Assembly: GCA_030524105.1 (NCBI GenBank)
Contig: JAUNHE010000003.1
Location: forward strand, 221,044-285,043
Direction: 5' to 3'
DNA length: 64,000 bases
Origin: Rothia sp. (in: high G+C Gram-positive bacteria)
GTDB taxonomy: Bacteria; Actinomycetota; Actinomycetes; Actinomycetales; Micrococcaceae
A model generated the notes under the pieces. The model saw only the letters and a program-made list of their open reading frames with translations. It was not told the DNA's origin and did not search any database. Made by a program: the position numbers and the translations under genes. Position 1 is the stretch's first letter; every line of letters begins with the position of its first letter. Positions 27,901 through 42,400 of this stretch are shown here, one piece after another.

Positions 27901-28486
27901 AGAGGAACTCTTTGATTTGCTGGCACACGCTAATCCCAACCGTGACGGGGATCGGCTTATTGATAGTTCCGGTAAGGCCCGTTTGCTGGACGGCCGCTCC
28001 GGTGAGCCCTTCCCGGAGCCTGTTTCTGTGGGTTACCAGTACATTCTTAAGCTGCACCACCTGGTGGATGACAAGATCCATGCCCGTTCCACCGGCCCTT
28101 ACTCCATGATCACGCAGCAGCCTCTGGGCGGTAAGGCCCAGTTTGGTGGCCAGCGTTTTGGTGAGATGGAAGTCTGGGCCTTGGAAGCCTACGGTGCCGC
28201 CTATACTTTGCAGGAAATTCTTACCGTCAAATCTGACGATGTTCCCGGCCGTGTTAAGGTCTATGAGGCCATTGTTAAGGGAGAGAACATTCCTGAACCC
28301 GGTGTCCCGGAGTCCTTTAAGGTTTTGATTAAGGAAATGCAGTCGCTGTGTCTAAACGTTGAGGTACTTTCAACCGACGGCAACACCATCGAGATGCGTG
28401 ATTCTGAGGAAGAAGGCTTCCGGGCGGCAGACGATCTGGGTATTGACTTATCCCACGCAGAGCCAAGCTCTGTTGAAGAGGTCTAA
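24974..28486 (+). CDS. rpoB: RNA polymerase beta subunit
   Basis: The 1170-residue beta subunit forms one half of the polymerase active-site cleft. I start at TTG 24974, which has GGAAGGA six bases upstream and gives MVASSTS, the N-terminus I associate with Arthrobacter and relatives; a GTG at 24959 is in frame but overlaps that ribosome-binding site. The rifampicin-binding region starts near residue 429 ([13 protein letters not shown], then [14 protein letters not shown]). The positions most often changed in resistant strains are unmutated, so rifampicin sensitivity is predicted. rpoC follows after 74 bases and is surely co-transcribed. Confidence 0.98.
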   Translation: MVASSTSHHEAANDAVNPDGSPRRISFAKISEPLKVPNLLALQTDSFDRLVGNQRWAERAARAAETGDTSVQPVSGLAEIFEEISPIEDFQGTMSLSFSEPEFADPKYSMEECKDRDATYAAPLYVKAEFMNNNTGEIKQQTVFMGDFPLMTDSGTFVVNGTERVVVSQLVRSPGAYFEKSPDRTSDKDIYSAKIIPSRGAWFELEIDKRDQVGVRLDRKRKQSVTVLLKALGWTEAKILEEFGEFDSIRATLEKDTVQTREEALLDIYRKLRPGEPPTVDAAQALLDNMYFTPKRYDLAKVGRYKVNRKLGVEVPLDDPSAMVLSQDDIAAMIRYLVTLHAGGSSIKGVRDGAEVQIRVDTDDIDHFGNRRIRAVGELIENQIRTGLSRMERVVRERMTTQDVEAITPQTLINIRPVVASIKEFFGTSQLSQFMDQNNPLAGLTHKRRLSALGPGGLSRDRAGMEVRDVHPSHYGRMCPIETPEGPNIGLIGSLATYGRINPFGFIETPYRRVIDGTVTDQVVYLTADDEKGTVIAQANAPLTDKMRFAEESVLCRAGDGSGEAVLVSSSDVEFMDVSPRQMVSVATALIPYLEHDDANRALMGANMQRQAVPLIESEAPVVGTGMERYAAIDSGDSVLAHKAGVVSEVSADLVIVRNDDGSTSSYPIAKFQRSNPGNCYNHRVVVGVGDRVEAKGLIADGPSTDKGELALGKNLLVAYMSWEGFNFEDGIILSQRMISDDVLTSIHIEEHEIDARDTKLGAEEITRDIPNVSEEMLSALDERGIIHIGAEVESGDILVGKVTPKGETELTPEERLLRAIFGEKSREVRDTSLKVPHGESGTVIGVRIFDRDTDEEDLPSGVNQLVRVYVAQKRKITVGDKLAGRHGNKGVITKILPVEDMPFMEDGTPVDVILNPLGVPGRMNIGQVLEVHTGWLAKQGWKIDSNPAWLDKLPNFPKETGPTNVATPVFDGAAEEELFDLLAHANPNRDGDRLIDSSGKARLLDGRSGEPFPEPVSVGYQYILKLHHLVDDKIHARSTGPYSMITQQPLGGKAQFGGQRFGEMEVWALEAYGAAYTLQEILTVKSDDVPGRVKVYEAIVKGENIPEPGVPESFKVLIKEMQSLCLNVEVLSTDGNTIEMRDSEEEGFRAADDLGIDLSHAEPSSVEEV

Positions 28487-28560
28487 ACCGTTATTGGTAT
28501 ATCCGTTTATCACTATTGAGCAATTAGTCTTCACAACTACTGAAAAGAGATAAGGACCAA

Positions 28561-32454
<3,894 letters not shown>

Positions 32455-32470
32455 TTCGGGGAGCTAACTA

Positions 32471-32521
32471 AAGGCTGCGGGCTGTTTCCCTGGCGGGGAG
32501 GCTGGCCCGCAGCCTTGTTTT
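32471..32521 (+). terminator. Rho-independent terminator of rpoBC
   Basis: A perfect 12-bp stem (32471-32482 with 32505-32516) is followed by GTTTT. It lies 16 bases after the rpoC stop. Confidence 0.9.
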
Positions 32522-32550
32522 AAAGCTTGGCTGCTGGGGAGAAAGAAAAT

Positions 32551-32588
32551 AGGCCCCTGACCCGCTGTGTTTGCTGGGTCAGGGGCCT
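32551..32588. terminator. Second hairpin, terminator for the minus-strand secreted-protein gene
   Basis: A perfect 13-bp stem (32551-32563 with 32576-32588) carries a 12-base loop. Read on the minus strand it follows the stop codon at 32610 by about 20 bases and is followed by ATTTTCTTTC, so it should end that transcript. It also backs up the rpoC terminator. Confidence 0.8.
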
Positions 32589-32609
32589 GCGGCTGCCGCT
32601 AGTGGTGTC

Positions 32610-32981
32610 TTAGGTGTAAAAGAAACCGGTGTTCATGACGGTTCCGTTGCGGGTGGTTATTTCCCACTGGTAGAGGCTTCCTTCACTGATGTTTTCTAGG
32701 ACAAAACCCTGAATTTTTTCTGCCCGAAAATCTAGGTCAAACTCCAGGTCTGCCGGGTTTTCTACGGGGGTAAGTTTGACCAGGCAGGCCCCGGTGCTGC
32801 TTGCTTCAAAGATGTTGGGCTCATCGGTGTAGGAGATGCTGGTTTCTCCGCAGATACTTCCGGATGAGATCCGTACAGCGGTAAAGTCTGTTGCGTTTGC
32901 AGCCGGTAAGTTGGTGAGGTTAAGGGCGGCTAAGGTAAAAGCTGTAGCGAGAAGCTGGTTTCTCCTGTGGTGTGAAAACAC
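32610..32981 (-). CDS. Small secreted protein of unknown function
   Basis: I do not recognise this 123-residue protein. The GTG start has AGAAAGGAAA upstream. Residues 1-30 form a Sec signal peptide: HHRRN, a hydrophobic stretch, then probable cleavage after ANA. The mature part is about 93 residues with two cysteines (ISSGSICGETS and STGACLVKL) that could form one disulfide once exported. It is acidic and rich in beta-prone residues. The gene stands alone between convergent rpoBC and co-oriented aroE, with its own terminator. The signal peptide and clean ribosome-binding site make it a credible gene. Confidence 0.72.
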   Translation of the reverse strand: MFSHHRRNQLLATAFTLAALNLTNLPAANATDFTAVRISSGSICGETSISYTDEPNIFEASSTGACLVKLTPVENPADLEFDLDFRAEKIQGFVLENISEGSLYQWEITTRNGTVMNTGFFYT

Positions 32982-33474
32982 GGTATTTCCTTTCTAGATA
33001 AAGTGAAAATGGTTCTGGAAATATGGCGGCCCAGGCAGCAGCTGGGCCTATAATTATGGGGATTACTGGTAGATATACTCTCAACCTACACTGTCTGCTT
33101 ACCCGATTTCTAGCTAATTTTAATGACTAATTAAGTCTTTTGCCTTAAGTATTATTCATGTATGGTGGTGGCTACCTGTAATATCTGGTTGGGTTATGCT
33201 GCAGCAGGTGGGCGGTGCCGTATCTAGGGGATGAAGTCTTGTCTGGCTAGGGCTGTCGGCTAACTAATCGGGCTTATTCTGGCAGGATCAGGAGAAGTAG
33301 CCAGCACTAGGCCTTGCGTGACCTAGTACCTTTGTTATAGCTATAAATTGTAAATATCTTATTTATTCAATCTAATACTTAAGAAGTAAATACTTTAATA
33401 TTTTCTATTTATGTAATTGTTTTAGTCTTGGATTACTATCTGGGTAGATTTCGCTCTTTGTGCTACCGGCCGGC
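32982..33474. other. AT-rich intergenic region between the secreted-protein gene and aroE
   Basis: No credible gene is seen in these 493 bases. A 7-bp inverted repeat (GGCCCAG at 33028-33034, CTGGGCC at 33042-33048) lies in the probable leader of the secreted-protein gene. The stretch from 33340 to 33430 is strongly AT-rich and has no long open frame. No clear promoter could be chosen. Confidence 0.5.
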
Positions 33475-34374
33475 TTACTGCCCGTTTTGGGCCTCAAGAA
33501 GCTGCTTAAAGTGCTCCTGCATAGCTGCCAGATCTGGTTTTTGGCCGGTAATAAGTTCAAAAGCCTGGGCAGCCTGTCCTACTGCCATTAAGCCGCCGGT
33601 CAGGGTGGAGAGGCCCAGCTGGCGGGCCTGGTTAATAAGTTCTGTCTGCTCGGGTAGGTAGATAATATCTGTCACCCAGCTACCCGCTTGGAGGAGCTTA
33701 AGATCAAAAGGGATTCCCGGGTGCTGATGCATGCCGCAGGGGCTGGCATTGACCAGGCCCTTGACCTGCCCAGCTACCTTAGCTAAGTCCTGTGGGTCCA
33801 GGGCAAGAACCTGCTGCTGCGGAAAGAGTTGACCCAGTTTATTGGCTCGGCTGCCAGCCTTTGCGCCGTCCAGATCGTAGAGGTAGAGAAGCTCAACTCC
33901 CAGCTTAAGCAGGGCATAGGCAGTCGCTGAACCTGCCCCACCGCTACCTAGCTGGAGCACGGGGGATAAGTTCTTGACTTCTGAGGAGAAGGTCTGGGTC
34001 AAAGCCCAGGAAAAGCCCGACCAGTCCGTGTTATAACCGTAGGTTTGCCCTCCGCGGAGCACAACGGTATTAACCGCCCCTATTTCTTGGGCAGCGATCG
34101 AGAGATGGTCCAGCTTGTCCATGATCAGCTCTTTGCAGGGGTGGGTGACGTTAAAGGCGTTATAGCCTAGGTCTAAACCCTGCTGCAGCACCCGCCCGCA
34201 GTCTTGGGCGGCTAGTCTGCGCCGGTGCGGGCCCAGCGAGTCAATATCTAAGGGCCGGTAGAGGTAGCGAATCCCCAGGGAATCGCCCGCCTCTTCATGC
34301 ATAGGGGGAGTCAGGGATGCCCCGATACCGCTACCAATCAGCCCCACCAGGTAAGACTGGTCTATCCTGCTCAT
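33475..34374 (-). CDS. aroE: Shikimate dehydrogenase family protein (AroE/QsuD-like)
   Basis: The enzyme interconverts 3-dehydroshikimate and shikimate (or quinate) using NAD(P). The 299-residue protein has the substrate-binding N-terminal domain IGSGIGASLTPPMHEEAG, the catalytic lysine in NVTHPCKE, GAVNTVV, a nucleotide-binding LGSGGAGSATAYAL, and NASPCGM and GGLMAVGQAAQAF motifs. The GSGIGASLTPPMHE form resembles the actinobacterial quinate/shikimate group more than housekeeping AroE, so it may be catabolic. I prefer ATG 34374, five bases after GGAGG, to the upstream GTG at 34386. It stands alone, with no other aro or qui gene nearby. Confidence 0.88.
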   Translation of the reverse strand: MSRIDQSYLVGLIGSGIGASLTPPMHEEAGDSLGIRYLYRPLDIDSLGPHRRRLAAQDCGRVLQQGLDLGYNAFNVTHPCKELIMDKLDHLSIAAQEIGAVNTVVLRGGQTYGYNTDWSGFSWALTQTFSSEVKNLSPVLQLGSGGAGSATAYALLKLGVELLYLYDLDGAKAGSRANKLGQLFPQQQVLALDPQDLAKVAGQVKGLVNASPCGMHQHPGIPFDLKLLQAGSWVTDIIYLPEQTELINQARQLGLSTLTGGLMAVGQAAQAFELITGQKPDLAAMQEHFKQLLEAQNGQ

Positions 34375-34828
34375 GCACTCCTCCACGCTGGATCTAGATT
34401 TATATACAATGTGCCCGGTAAGCTTTAGCTTTCCCCTTGAAATACTACGGCCTTTTTAAGCTCTACTGCAGGTTGAGCTGGCCCAGACTCTGCCTAGGTG
34501 GGCTAGGCTGACGGGCTTGGGGGCAAAGATAAGGCAGGCAAGAGGGCCGGGGGTGATTGATATCTCCTAATATTTTGCTGCTGGGTAGCAAAATATCTGC
34601 TTAAGCCGCTGGATTAAGGGCAAGTAACCCGATATAGTTCTAGATGAAGTACTTAGCTCCGCTGCAGAATGCAAAGTTCTGAAGGTATTTTGAGATCGGC
34701 GTATGGAAACGCTGAATGCTAGGGCTAATGTGGGCTTCGAATCAATGGCAGTATGGATACAGTCCTTTGGTGCTGATCGTGTGATCTGGCACCTAAATGC
34801 CATTTTTACGTGTGCCCAGATGGTTTTC

Positions 34829-34857
34829 TTGATTCAAGGTGCTTTTTTACCTATGTA
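34829..34857 (+). promoter_or_regulatory. Probable promoter of the str operon (rpsL-rpsG-fusA)
   Basis: TTGATT (34829-34834) and TATGTA (34852-34857) are separated by exactly 17 bases. The predicted transcript would have a leader of about 60 bases that includes a GC-rich hairpin before the rpsL ribosome-binding site. Confidence 0.6.
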
Positions 34858-34884
34858 CTTTACTGCCGGGAGCAAAAAGACGCA

Positions 34885-34907
34885 GGGGCCGTGTAAGGAT
34901 CGGCCCC
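34885..34907 (+). promoter_or_regulatory. GC-rich hairpin in the rpsL leader
   Basis: GGGGCCG (34885-34891) pairs perfectly with CGGCCCC (34901-34907) around a 9-base loop. It ends a few bases before the AGGAG at 34914-34918 and the GTG start. There is no T run, so it is not a normal terminator. It may affect translation or transcript stability. Confidence 0.5.
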
Positions 34908-34923
34908 GTGATCAGGAGATAAT

Positions 34924-35298
34924 GTGCCTACAATTCAGCAGTTGGTCCGCAAGGGCCGTACTCCTAAGGTCGTTAAGACCAAGGCGCCCGCACTGAAGGG
35001 CAATCCCATGAAGCGTGGTGTCTGCACCCGTGTGTACACCACCACTCCTAAGAAGCCTAACTCGGCGCTACGTAAGGTGGCTCGTGTCAAGCTCAACGGG
35101 GGTATCGAAGTAACTGCCTACATTCCCGGTGAGGGTCACAACCTCCAGGAGCACTCGATTGTGCTGGTGCGCGGCGGTCGTGTAAAAGACTTGCCCGGTG
35201 TTCGTTACAAGATTGTTCGTGGTGCCCTGGATACTCAGGGTGTTAAAGGACGCGGCCAGGCCCGCTCCCGCTACGGCGCTAAGAAGGAGAAGAAGTAA
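34924..35298 (+). CDS. rpsL: 30S ribosomal protein S12
   Basis: S12 sits at the decoding centre and governs accuracy. The 124-residue product has [22 protein letters not shown] and [12 protein letters not shown]. The two lysines changed in streptomycin-resistant strains (in PKKPNS and VKDLPG) are unmutated. The start is GTG at 34924 with AGGAG upstream. The stop overlaps the ATG of rpsG by one base. First gene of the str operon. Confidence 0.98.
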   Translation: MPTIQQLVRKGRTPKVVKTKAPALKGNPMKRGVCTRVYTTTPKKPNSALRKVARVKLNGGIEVTAYIPGEGHNLQEHSIVLVRGGRVKDLPGVRYKIVRGALDTQGVKGRGQARSRYGAKKEKK

Positions 35299-35768
35299 TG
35301 CCTCGTAAAGGTCCCGCTCCCAAGCGTCCACTCGTTAATGATCCTGTATACGGCTCTGCGCTCGTCACTCAGCTCATCAACAAGGTTTTAAAGGACGGCA
35401 AAAAGTCGGTTGCTGAACGCATCGTCTACGGCGCCCTTGAAGGCGTAGAGCAAAAGACCGGTGCAGACCCGGTGGCCACGCTCAAGAAGGCTATGGAAAA
35501 CGTTAAGCCTTCCTTGGAGGTTCGCTCCCGCCGCGTTGGTGGTGCAACCTACCAGGTTCCGGTAGAGGTTCGGTCCGGACGGGCAACTGCCCTGGCACTT
35601 CGCTGGCTGGTTGGCTTTGCCAAACTTCGCCGGGAAAAGACTATGACCGAGCGGCTGATGAACGAAATTTTAGATGCCTCCAACGGTCTTGGCGCCGCTG
35701 TTAAGCGTCGCGAAGACACTCACAAGATGGCAGAATCCAACAAGGCTTTTGCACATTACCGCTGGTAA
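35298..35768 (+). CDS. rpsG: 30S ribosomal protein S7
   Basis: S7 nucleates assembly of the 30S head and contacts the exit-site tRNA. At 156 residues it has the usual length. It begins [12 protein letters not shown] and has [30 protein letters not shown] and the C-terminal [28 protein letters not shown] lies ahead of the ATG inside the end of rpsL. The 76-base gap to fusA holds an elaborate hairpin, unlike the tight spacing upstream. Confidence 0.98.
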   Translation: MPRKGPAPKRPLVNDPVYGSALVTQLINKVLKDGKKSVAERIVYGALEGVEQKTGADPVATLKKAMENVKPSLEVRSRRVGGATYQVPVEVRSGRATALALRWLVGFAKLRREKTMTERLMNEILDASNGLGAAVKRREDTHKMAESNKAFAHYRW

Positions 35769-35778
35769 TTCTCCAGTG

Positions 35779-35815
35779 AGCCTGTCGAAAATGCTGTGAG
35801 CATCTTCGGCAGGCT
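35779..35815 (+). terminator. Long nested hairpin between rpsG and fusA, possible attenuator
   Basis: AGCCTGTCGAA (35779-35789) pairs with TTCGGCAGGCT (35805-35815) with one G-U pair. An inner ATGCT/AGCAT helix is capped by GTG, so 32 of 37 bases can pair. The tail is only TTCGG, too short for a strong terminator. It could partly terminate transcription or act as a processing site that sets the S12/S7 to EF-G ratio. Confidence 0.6.
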
Positions 35816-35844
35816 TTCGGAGTATCTCACAAAGGGAGAAACAA

Positions 35845-37959
35845 GTGGCACTAGACGTGCTTACCGACCTCAAAAAGGTCCGCAACATCGGTATTATGGC
35901 GCATATTGACGCCGGTAAAACCACCACCACCGAACGTATTCTGTTTTACACCGGTATTAACCACAAGATCGGTGAAACTCACGACGGTGCATCAACCATG
36001 GACTGGATGGCTCAGGAGCAGGAACGCGGTATTACTATTACCTCCGCTGCTACTACCTGTTTCTGGAAAGACAACCAGATCAACATTATCGACACCCCCG
36101 GCCACGTTGACTTTACCGTTGAAGTTGAGCGCTCACTGCGCGTACTGGACGGTGCAGTAGCGGTTTTTGACGGCAAAGAAGGCGTAGAGCCCCAGTCAGA
36201 AACCGTCTGGCGTCAGGCCGACAAATACGAAGTACCCCGCATCTGCTTTGTTAACAAGATGGATAAGCTGGGTGCAGATTTTTACTTTACTGTAGACACC
36301 ATTGTTAAGCGTTTGGGCGCTAAGCCGCTGGTGCTTCAGCTACCCATCGGCGCAGAAAACGACTTTGTTGGTGTGGTTGACCTACTAACCATGCAGGCTT
36401 ATGTCTGGCCGGGCGATGCCAAGGGCGACGTTACCATGGGTGCATCCTATGAGACCCAGGATATTCCAGCAGAGCTGCAGGCTCGTGCTGAAGAGTACCG
36501 GGCTGAACTGGTTGAAGCCGTTGCTGAGTCTTCCGAGGAACTGATGGAGAAGTACCTGGAAGAGGGCGAGCTGACCCTGGAAGAGCTTAAAACCGGTATC
36601 CGTAACCTCACTGTTAACAATGAGGCTTACCCGGTTTTGTGCGGTTCTGCCTTTAAGAACCGGGGTGTGCAGCCCATGCTGGATGCTGTTATTGACTATC
36701 TGCCTTCACCCTTGGATGTGCCGGCAATGATTGGTCACGATCCTAAAGACGAAGAAAAAGAGCTAAGCCGCAAGCCTTCTTCAGCAGAGCCCTTTGCTGC
36801 TTTGGCCTTTAAGGTTGCTGCCCACCCCTTCTACGGTCAGCTTACCTACATTCGTGTCTACTCCGGCAAGGCCTCCCAGGGCGAGCAGGTTCTTAACTCC
36901 ACTAAAGGAAAGAAAGAACGCATTGGCAAGCTCTTCCAGATGCACTCCAATAAGGAGAATCCGGTAGAAGAGATTCAGGCCGGGCACATCTATGCTGCTA
37001 TTGGCCTCAAGGACACCACAACCGGTGATACCCTCTGCGACGCTAGCAATCCTATTGTGCTTGAGTCCATGACCTTCCCTGCTCCCGTGATCTTTGTGGC
37101 TATTGAGCCCAAGACCAAGGGCGACCAGGAGAAAATGTCAACCGCTATCCAGCGGCTTTCTGCTGAGGACCCAACCTTTACCGTTTCCCTTAACGAGGAG
37201 ACCGGTCAGACAGAAATCGGTGGTATGGGTGAGCTTCACCTGGACATCATTGTTGACCGTATGAAACGTGAATTCAAAGTGGAAGCCAACGTGGGTAAAC
37301 CCCAGGTTGCCTACCGCGAAACCATTAAGAAAGCGGTAGAGAAGGTAGACTACACCCACAAGAAGCAGACCGGTGGTTCTGGTCAGTTTGCTAAGGTGCA
37401 GGTTTCCTTTGAGCCTATTCCGCTGGATGCAGAAGAACTCTACGAGTTTGACAATGTGGTCACCGGTGGCCGTGTTCCCCGTGAATACATCCCTTCGGTG
37501 GATGCCGGTATCCAGGACGCCATGCAGGTTGGTATTCTTGCTGGCTACCCCATGGTTGGTGTTAAGGCAACCCTCATCGACGGCGCCTACCACGATGTTG
37601 ACTCCTCAGAAATGGCCTTTAAGATTGCTGGTTCTATGGTCTTTAAGGAAGGCGCCCGGCGGGCTAATCCTATCCTGCTTGAACCGGTTATGGCTGTTGA
37701 GGTCCGGACCCCTGAGGAATACATGGGTGATGTGATTGGTGACATCAACTCCCGGCGTGGCCATATCCAGTCCATGGAAGACGCTGCCGGCGTCAAATTG
37801 GTCAATGCCCTGGTTCCGCTGTCAGAAATGTTTGGTTACATTGGAGACCTACGCTCTAAGACCCAGGGTCGGGCCGTCTACTCCATGACCTTCGATAGCT
37901 ACGCTGAAGTTCCCAAGGCTGTTGCTGACGAGATCGTTCAGAAAAACCGCGGCGAGTAA
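35845..37959 (+). CDS. fusA: Elongation factor G
   Basis: EF-G is the GTPase that drives translocation. The 704-residue protein has the G1 motif [12 protein letters not shown], the RGITITSAA switch region, [17 protein letters not shown] and a GSAF G5 motif. The later domains include GMGELHLDI and the C-terminal [14 protein letters not shown]. The GTG start at 35845 follows AAAGGGAG. A 199-base gap separates it from tuf, so tuf may have an additional promoter. Confidence 0.98.
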   Translation: MALDVLTDLKKVRNIGIMAHIDAGKTTTTERILFYTGINHKIGETHDGASTMDWMAQEQERGITITSAATTCFWKDNQINIIDTPGHVDFTVEVERSLRVLDGAVAVFDGKEGVEPQSETVWRQADKYEVPRICFVNKMDKLGADFYFTVDTIVKRLGAKPLVLQLPIGAENDFVGVVDLLTMQAYVWPGDAKGDVTMGASYETQDIPAELQARAEEYRAELVEAVAESSEELMEKYLEEGELTLEELKTGIRNLTVNNEAYPVLCGSAFKNRGVQPMLDAVIDYLPSPLDVPAMIGHDPKDEEKELSRKPSSAEPFAALAFKVAAHPFYGQLTYIRVYSGKASQGEQVLNSTKGKKERIGKLFQMHSNKENPVEEIQAGHIYAAIGLKDTTTGDTLCDASNPIVLESMTFPAPVIFVAIEPKTKGDQEKMSTAIQRLSAEDPTFTVSLNEETGQTEIGGMGELHLDIIVDRMKREFKVEANVGKPQVAYRETIKKAVEKVDYTHKKQTGGSGQFAKVQVSFEPIPLDAEELYEFDNVVTGGRVPREYIPSVDAGIQDAMQVGILAGYPMVGVKATLIDGAYHDVDSSEMAFKIAGSMVFKEGARRANPILLEPVMAVEVRTPEEYMGDVIGDINSRRGHIQSMEDAAGVKLVNALVPLSEMFGYIGDLRSKTQGRAVYSMTFDSYAEVPKAVADEIVQKNRGE

Positions 37960-38158
37960 GCATTAACTAACCGTTACTCATACTTGTGTGAGTGGCACCT
38001 CATTCAATAAAAAATAAAGCAGTGAAATCATGCTTTGGTTTCGTCTGGCCGGCCTAATCGGCTAATGTAGACGCTAGACCGTTTTCATAATCTAACGGAT
38101 TGCGCCGGCGAGAATCCCGAGTGCATGTTTTCAAAATCTTCTCATAGGAGGAACACCC

Positions 38159-39349
38159 TTGGCTAAGGCTAAGTTCGAGCGCTCCAAGCCTCACGTAAAC
38201 GTTGGAACCATTGGTCACGTTGACCACGGTAAGACCACTCTTACCGCGGCAATCTCCAAGGTTCTTGCAGACAAGTACCCGGATATTAACGAGCAGCGCG
38301 ATTTCGGTATGATCGACTCGGCACCGGAAGAACGCCAGCGCGGTATTACCATCAACATTGCTCACATTGAGTACCAGACCGAAAAGCGTCACTATGCTCA
38401 CGTGGACGCTCCCGGCCACGCTGACTACGTTAAGAACATGATCACCGGTGCTGCCCAGATGGACGGCGCAATCCTGGTGGTTGCAGCAACCGACGGCCCC
38501 ATGGCCCAGACCCGTGAGCACGTGCTGCTTGCTCGCCAGGTTGGCGTTCCCACCCTGCTGGTTGCCCTGAACAAGTCCGACATGGTTGAGGACGAAGAAC
38601 TTCTTGACCTCGTCGAAATGGAAGTTCGTGACCTGCTTTCCTCCCAGGAATTTGATGGTGATGACGCCCCCGTGATCCGGGTTTCTGCTCTTAAGGCTCT
38701 TGAAGGTGACCCTGAGTGGGTTGCTAAGATCGAAGAGCTCATGGACGCCGTTGACACCTACATTCCGGATCCTGTTCGCGAGACCGACAAGCCCTTCCTC
38801 ATGCCTATTGAGGACGTATTCACCATTACCGGCCGCGGTACCGTGGTGACCGGTCGTGCAGAGCGCGGTACCTTGAAGATCAACTCTGAGGTTGAAATCG
38901 TTGGTATCCGTGAGATCCAGAAGACCACCGTAACCGGTATTGAGATGTTCCACAAGCAGCTGGATGAGGCCTGGGCAGGCGAGAACTGCGGTCTCTTGCT
39001 GCGCGGTCTGAAGCGTGATGATGTTGAGCGTGGCCAGGTTGTTGTTGCTCCCGGCTCCATCACTCCTCACACCGATTTTGAGGCCAATGTCTACATCCTC
39101 TCCAAGGACGAGGGTGGCCGTCACAACCCCTTCTACTCCAACTACCGTCCTCAGTTCTACTTCCGTACTACTGACGTAACCGGTGTTATCACCCTTCCTG
39201 AGGGTACCGAAATGGTTATGCCTGGCGACAACACTGAGATGACCGTTGAGCTCATCCAGCCTATCGCTATGGAAGAAGGCCTGGGCTTTGCTATCCGTGA
39301 AGGTGGCCGTACCGTTGGTTCAGGTCGCGTTACCAAGATCATTAAGTAA
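38159..39349 (+). CDS. tuf: Elongation factor Tu
   Basis: EF-Tu delivers aminoacyl-tRNA to the ribosome as a GTP complex. The 396-residue protein has [37 protein letters not shown] and the C-terminal [14 protein letters not shown]. The start is TTG with AGGAGGA six bases upstream, a rare start for such a highly expressed gene. CATAAT at 38086-38091 may be the -10 of a tuf-specific promoter, but its -35 is poor. Transcription ends at the 46-bp palindrome just downstream. Codon choice is strongly biased, as expected. Confidence 0.98.
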   Translation: MAKAKFERSKPHVNVGTIGHVDHGKTTLTAAISKVLADKYPDINEQRDFGMIDSAPEERQRGITINIAHIEYQTEKRHYAHVDAPGHADYVKNMITGAAQMDGAILVVAATDGPMAQTREHVLLARQVGVPTLLVALNKSDMVEDEELLDLVEMEVRDLLSSQEFDGDDAPVIRVSALKALEGDPEWVAKIEELMDAVDTYIPDPVRETDKPFLMPIEDVFTITGRGTVVTGRAERGTLKINSEVEIVGIREIQKTTVTGIEMFHKQLDEAWAGENCGLLLRGLKRDDVERGQVVVAPGSITPHTDFEANVYILSKDEGGRHNPFYSNYRPQFYFRTTDVTGVITLPEGTEMVMPGDNTEMTVELIQPIAMEEGLGFAIREGGRTVGSGRVTKIIK

Positions 39350-39382
39350 GCGCCCCTGAGCTAAGCCCTAAGGCTTACTCTT

Positions 39383-39428
39383 ATAAAAGTTATCCCCGGC
39401 ACCCTAGGGTGCCGGGGATAACTTTTAT
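39383..39428. terminator. Bidirectional terminator, 46-bp perfect palindrome after tuf
   Basis: The two 23-base halves are exact reverse complements, centred between 39405 and 39406. The ends are ATAAAAG and CTTTTAT, so the A and T tracts form part of the stem and give a T run in both directions. It lies between the convergent tuf stop (39349) and the stop of the membrane-protein gene (39453) and can serve both. Confidence 0.92.
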
Positions 39429-39452
39429 GTCAGGCAGCTCTGGGCAGCGGCC

Positions 39453-42400
39453 TTATTCTTTCCTGCCGCTTTCCTGATCCAGGTCTATACGGGGCCGGTA
39501 TCCCTGATAGCTGCCGTAGTGGGGGACTGGCTTGACTGTCTGCGGCTGATCTTCGGCTACTTCTGCCCCAACTTCTGCTTTTTTAGCTTGGCTTGTATCT
39601 TGAACTTCCGCTTGGGCAGGCTCACCCCGGACCAGTAGCCGCCAGATGACCAAGCCCAGTAAGAGCAGGCCTAAGAGGAACATGGTCAGGAAGTTAAGGT
39701 AAGAGGTAAAGCAGACCAGTTCCAGAGTGATCAGTAGAGCACTGCTAATGATCAATTTTTTGCTCTTGTGGAAGGCTGCTAGAACCGTGCTTGTAGCAGA
39801 GGTCAGCAGCATCAGGGTAATGGTTATGGAGCTGAGGGCAGGGATATAGGAGTAGGTAAGGAAGGAGGGGAAAAGCAGTCCCTGTGCGTAGAGAGCAAGC
39901 CAGAGTTTTCTTTGTCTAGCTTGAGGAGGAGACTGCTGTTTTTTGCTGGTTTGGTAGCCTACAAAAATTAGCAGCCCCAGAATGAGCAGCTGCGCACTAG
40001 CAAGGGCCAGGTTAAAGCTATTGAGGGGGTCCATAGCCTGGCCAAGAACTAGCGAGGCACCGGTTACTGCCGCAAAGGGGCGGTAAGGTGGCGCCACCTG
40101 GGCAGTCCACAGCAGTGTCAGCAGCATGGTAGACAGAAGCGTGTCAAAGCCCACCTTAGAATAGGTGAGGGGCTGATGAAGCAGGGTCAGCAAGACCAGC
40201 GAGATGATGATCAGCCAGGGGGAATTAAATCTTCCCCAAGGGCCCCAGGGGTCGCTCTTGTGTTTTTGGCTGCTAGAGCTTCTAGCTGCTGCCACTGCTT
40301 TCAGAACCAGGACAGTTAAGAGGTAGATCAGATAAGCAGACCTATACAGGACGTCCCAGCTATCATAGTTAAGCTCCTGTAAGAGCCAGCTAAGATCAAA
40401 GAGGCTAAATTGTAGGACAGTAAAAAAAGTCACGAGAGCCAGTATGATCTGGGTGGATTTACGATTATGCCACCACCAGAGCAGACTCATGCCCCAGGAA
40501 AGCAAAATCATAACATGCCCGATAGTGGGCTCTTCTGTGCTGTTGGATTTATCCACCAGGTACAAGAAGGTGAGGGAGCTGGCCAGCAGCAGGCAGCTGA
40601 GGCCGATGACTAGTTCTGCTCCTGCTGCCTGTCCTAGCTTGTCCAGGCTATAGCAGGCCCAGGAGACTAAAGACAAGAAGAGCAGAAAAAGGATAAGCAG
40701 GGCGTAGCTGGTGCTGTTTAGCTCGGAAGAAAAGACTATCTTGCTTGTGACCAGCAGCAGATAGCCCCGCAGCAGGGCGCTGTGCAGCCTCAAGGAAATA
40801 GCCCGAAAGATGAATAAGCCTACTATGTTGGGCAGCAGGATAGCTGCGTAGAGGGAAAAGCTTGATTGGCCTACAAAAGAATGACTAAAGATGAGCGTGA
40901 CTGCGGCCAGCCAGCTTAGGTAGATGCCTATATCCAGGTTGCTTACAGCGCTGTCGTCTTGGTATTTTCGGTCTATATTGATTTGCAGGAGCAGAAGTAG
41001 GGTAGTGCTGCTACTGATCAAGAGCATGCTGTAGAGCCAGAAACCTGTGGGCCCCTTGTTGATCTCCTGCAGGTAGGGCAGGGAAGCTCGGTTAAACTCG
41101 GTGCAGAGTACAATCAGCACCGCAAAAAGTGAGCTGACGGTATAGCAGCGGATCTGGACGATATAGTGCTCCAGTCTTTGCTGGGACGGCTGCTGGCCTA
41201 AGGCTAGGCGGAGGGCAGCAATAAGGCAGTAGATTGTAAAGATTAAGACCAGGACCACATGCAGGTAGGTCTGAGCCAGATAGCTCCAGCTTTTCAAAGC
41301 TACAAAATAGGAGGCGAGTAGGCTGAATAGAATTGCCCCCATCTGGTGGGCTTTGGAGGCAGCGCTTGCTTGCCGGCGAGACAGGTAAAACAGTATGCCG
41401 GCGCCTAGGAATAAGACCGGTGCAGAGTGGAGATGAATAATGACGAGACTCAGCAGGAGAAAACTATAAACACCCAGGTAAAGATAGGTTATGGCTAGTT
41501 TTTTCATCAGGAGCAGGAGGCTGGCCAAGGTAAGCAGGGGCAGCAGCCACAGCGGCAGGTAGGGAAGACTGCTGTAGGCGGGCAGCGTCTGCGCCTCATC
41601 TTGTAGCAGGCAGGCTGCTCCAGCAAAAACGGCAGCCAGACACCAGGTGAAGTAGGCATCAAGCTCTCGACTCCAGGGCAGCTTGAGCTGCGGCAGGCTG
41701 AGGATAAGGGGTAGGTGGGCTAGCAGAGCCAGAGTAAGACAGACCAGGATCAGGTAGTCCTGCTGGATGGGGAGTTTTATCTCCTGCCCCAGGCTGATGA
41801 GCGCGATGAGGGGGTAGAGCCGCAGCTGTAGGTAAGGACTGAGCCGGACCGGCCTTTCTAAAAAGAGCAGGGTGGAGCAGCTGGCTAAGAAAAAGAGGAG
41901 GGAAATTTCCCAGGCTGAAAAGTTGCTATGGAGGATGAGGACAGCCAGCATGGTTACCGGAATAAAGATGAGGGAGGTATCTCTTAACCCTAGTTCTAGT
42001 GGGCGGCTTAGCTTTCCCTTGGACAGGCGGCTGAAGATCTTGAGTATGCTAGCCAGAGCGATGAGGCCTAGAAAGTAATAGAGGATAGAGAGTTGCAGCA
42101 GTTTGGATGACGATAGGACGTCTGAGACTAAGAAAGAAATAAAGAGGTAGCCCAATATTCTGGCGGGCATGATCAGGCAGGTGAAAGCAAGAAGGAGGGT
42201 GCCCAGCAGCGAGGTGCAGAGCCAGAGGGCCGGTCCATTGTGCCAGGCCAGGTTATAGGCGACAAAACCGTTAATGGGTAGTAAGGCGATTGCTGTTGCG
42301 CAGAAGAAGTAGGAGGCAAGGCGCAGTTTAGCTAGCTTGTAGTAGGTCCATAAGCCGGCCAGGTAGAAGAGAGCTGTTGCCAGTAGGAGCAAGCCTATTT

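Larger units (their letters stand above)
34375..34923 (+). other. Intergenic region upstream of rpsL
   Basis: These 549 bases hold no convincing gene. Short open frames exist at 34567-34803 and 34703-34996 but lack ribosome-binding sites and recognisable sequence. The region contains the str operon promoter (34829-34857) and the leader hairpin (34885-34907). Its left part is the likely promoter side of aroE on the minus strand. Confidence 0.55.

Noticed and set aside
34567..34803. 78-codon open frame on the minus strand upstream of aroE
   Set aside because: No ribosome-binding site or family resemblance, and it lies in AT-rich intergenic sequence.
34703..34996. 97-codon open frame across the rpsL start
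   Set aside because: No ribosome-binding site, no recognisable sequence, and it overlaps the promoter, leader and start of rpsL.
38054..39124. 356-codon open frame antisense to tuf
   Set aside because: It overlaps nearly all of tuf, whose identity is certain; biased codons leave the opposite strand free of stops.
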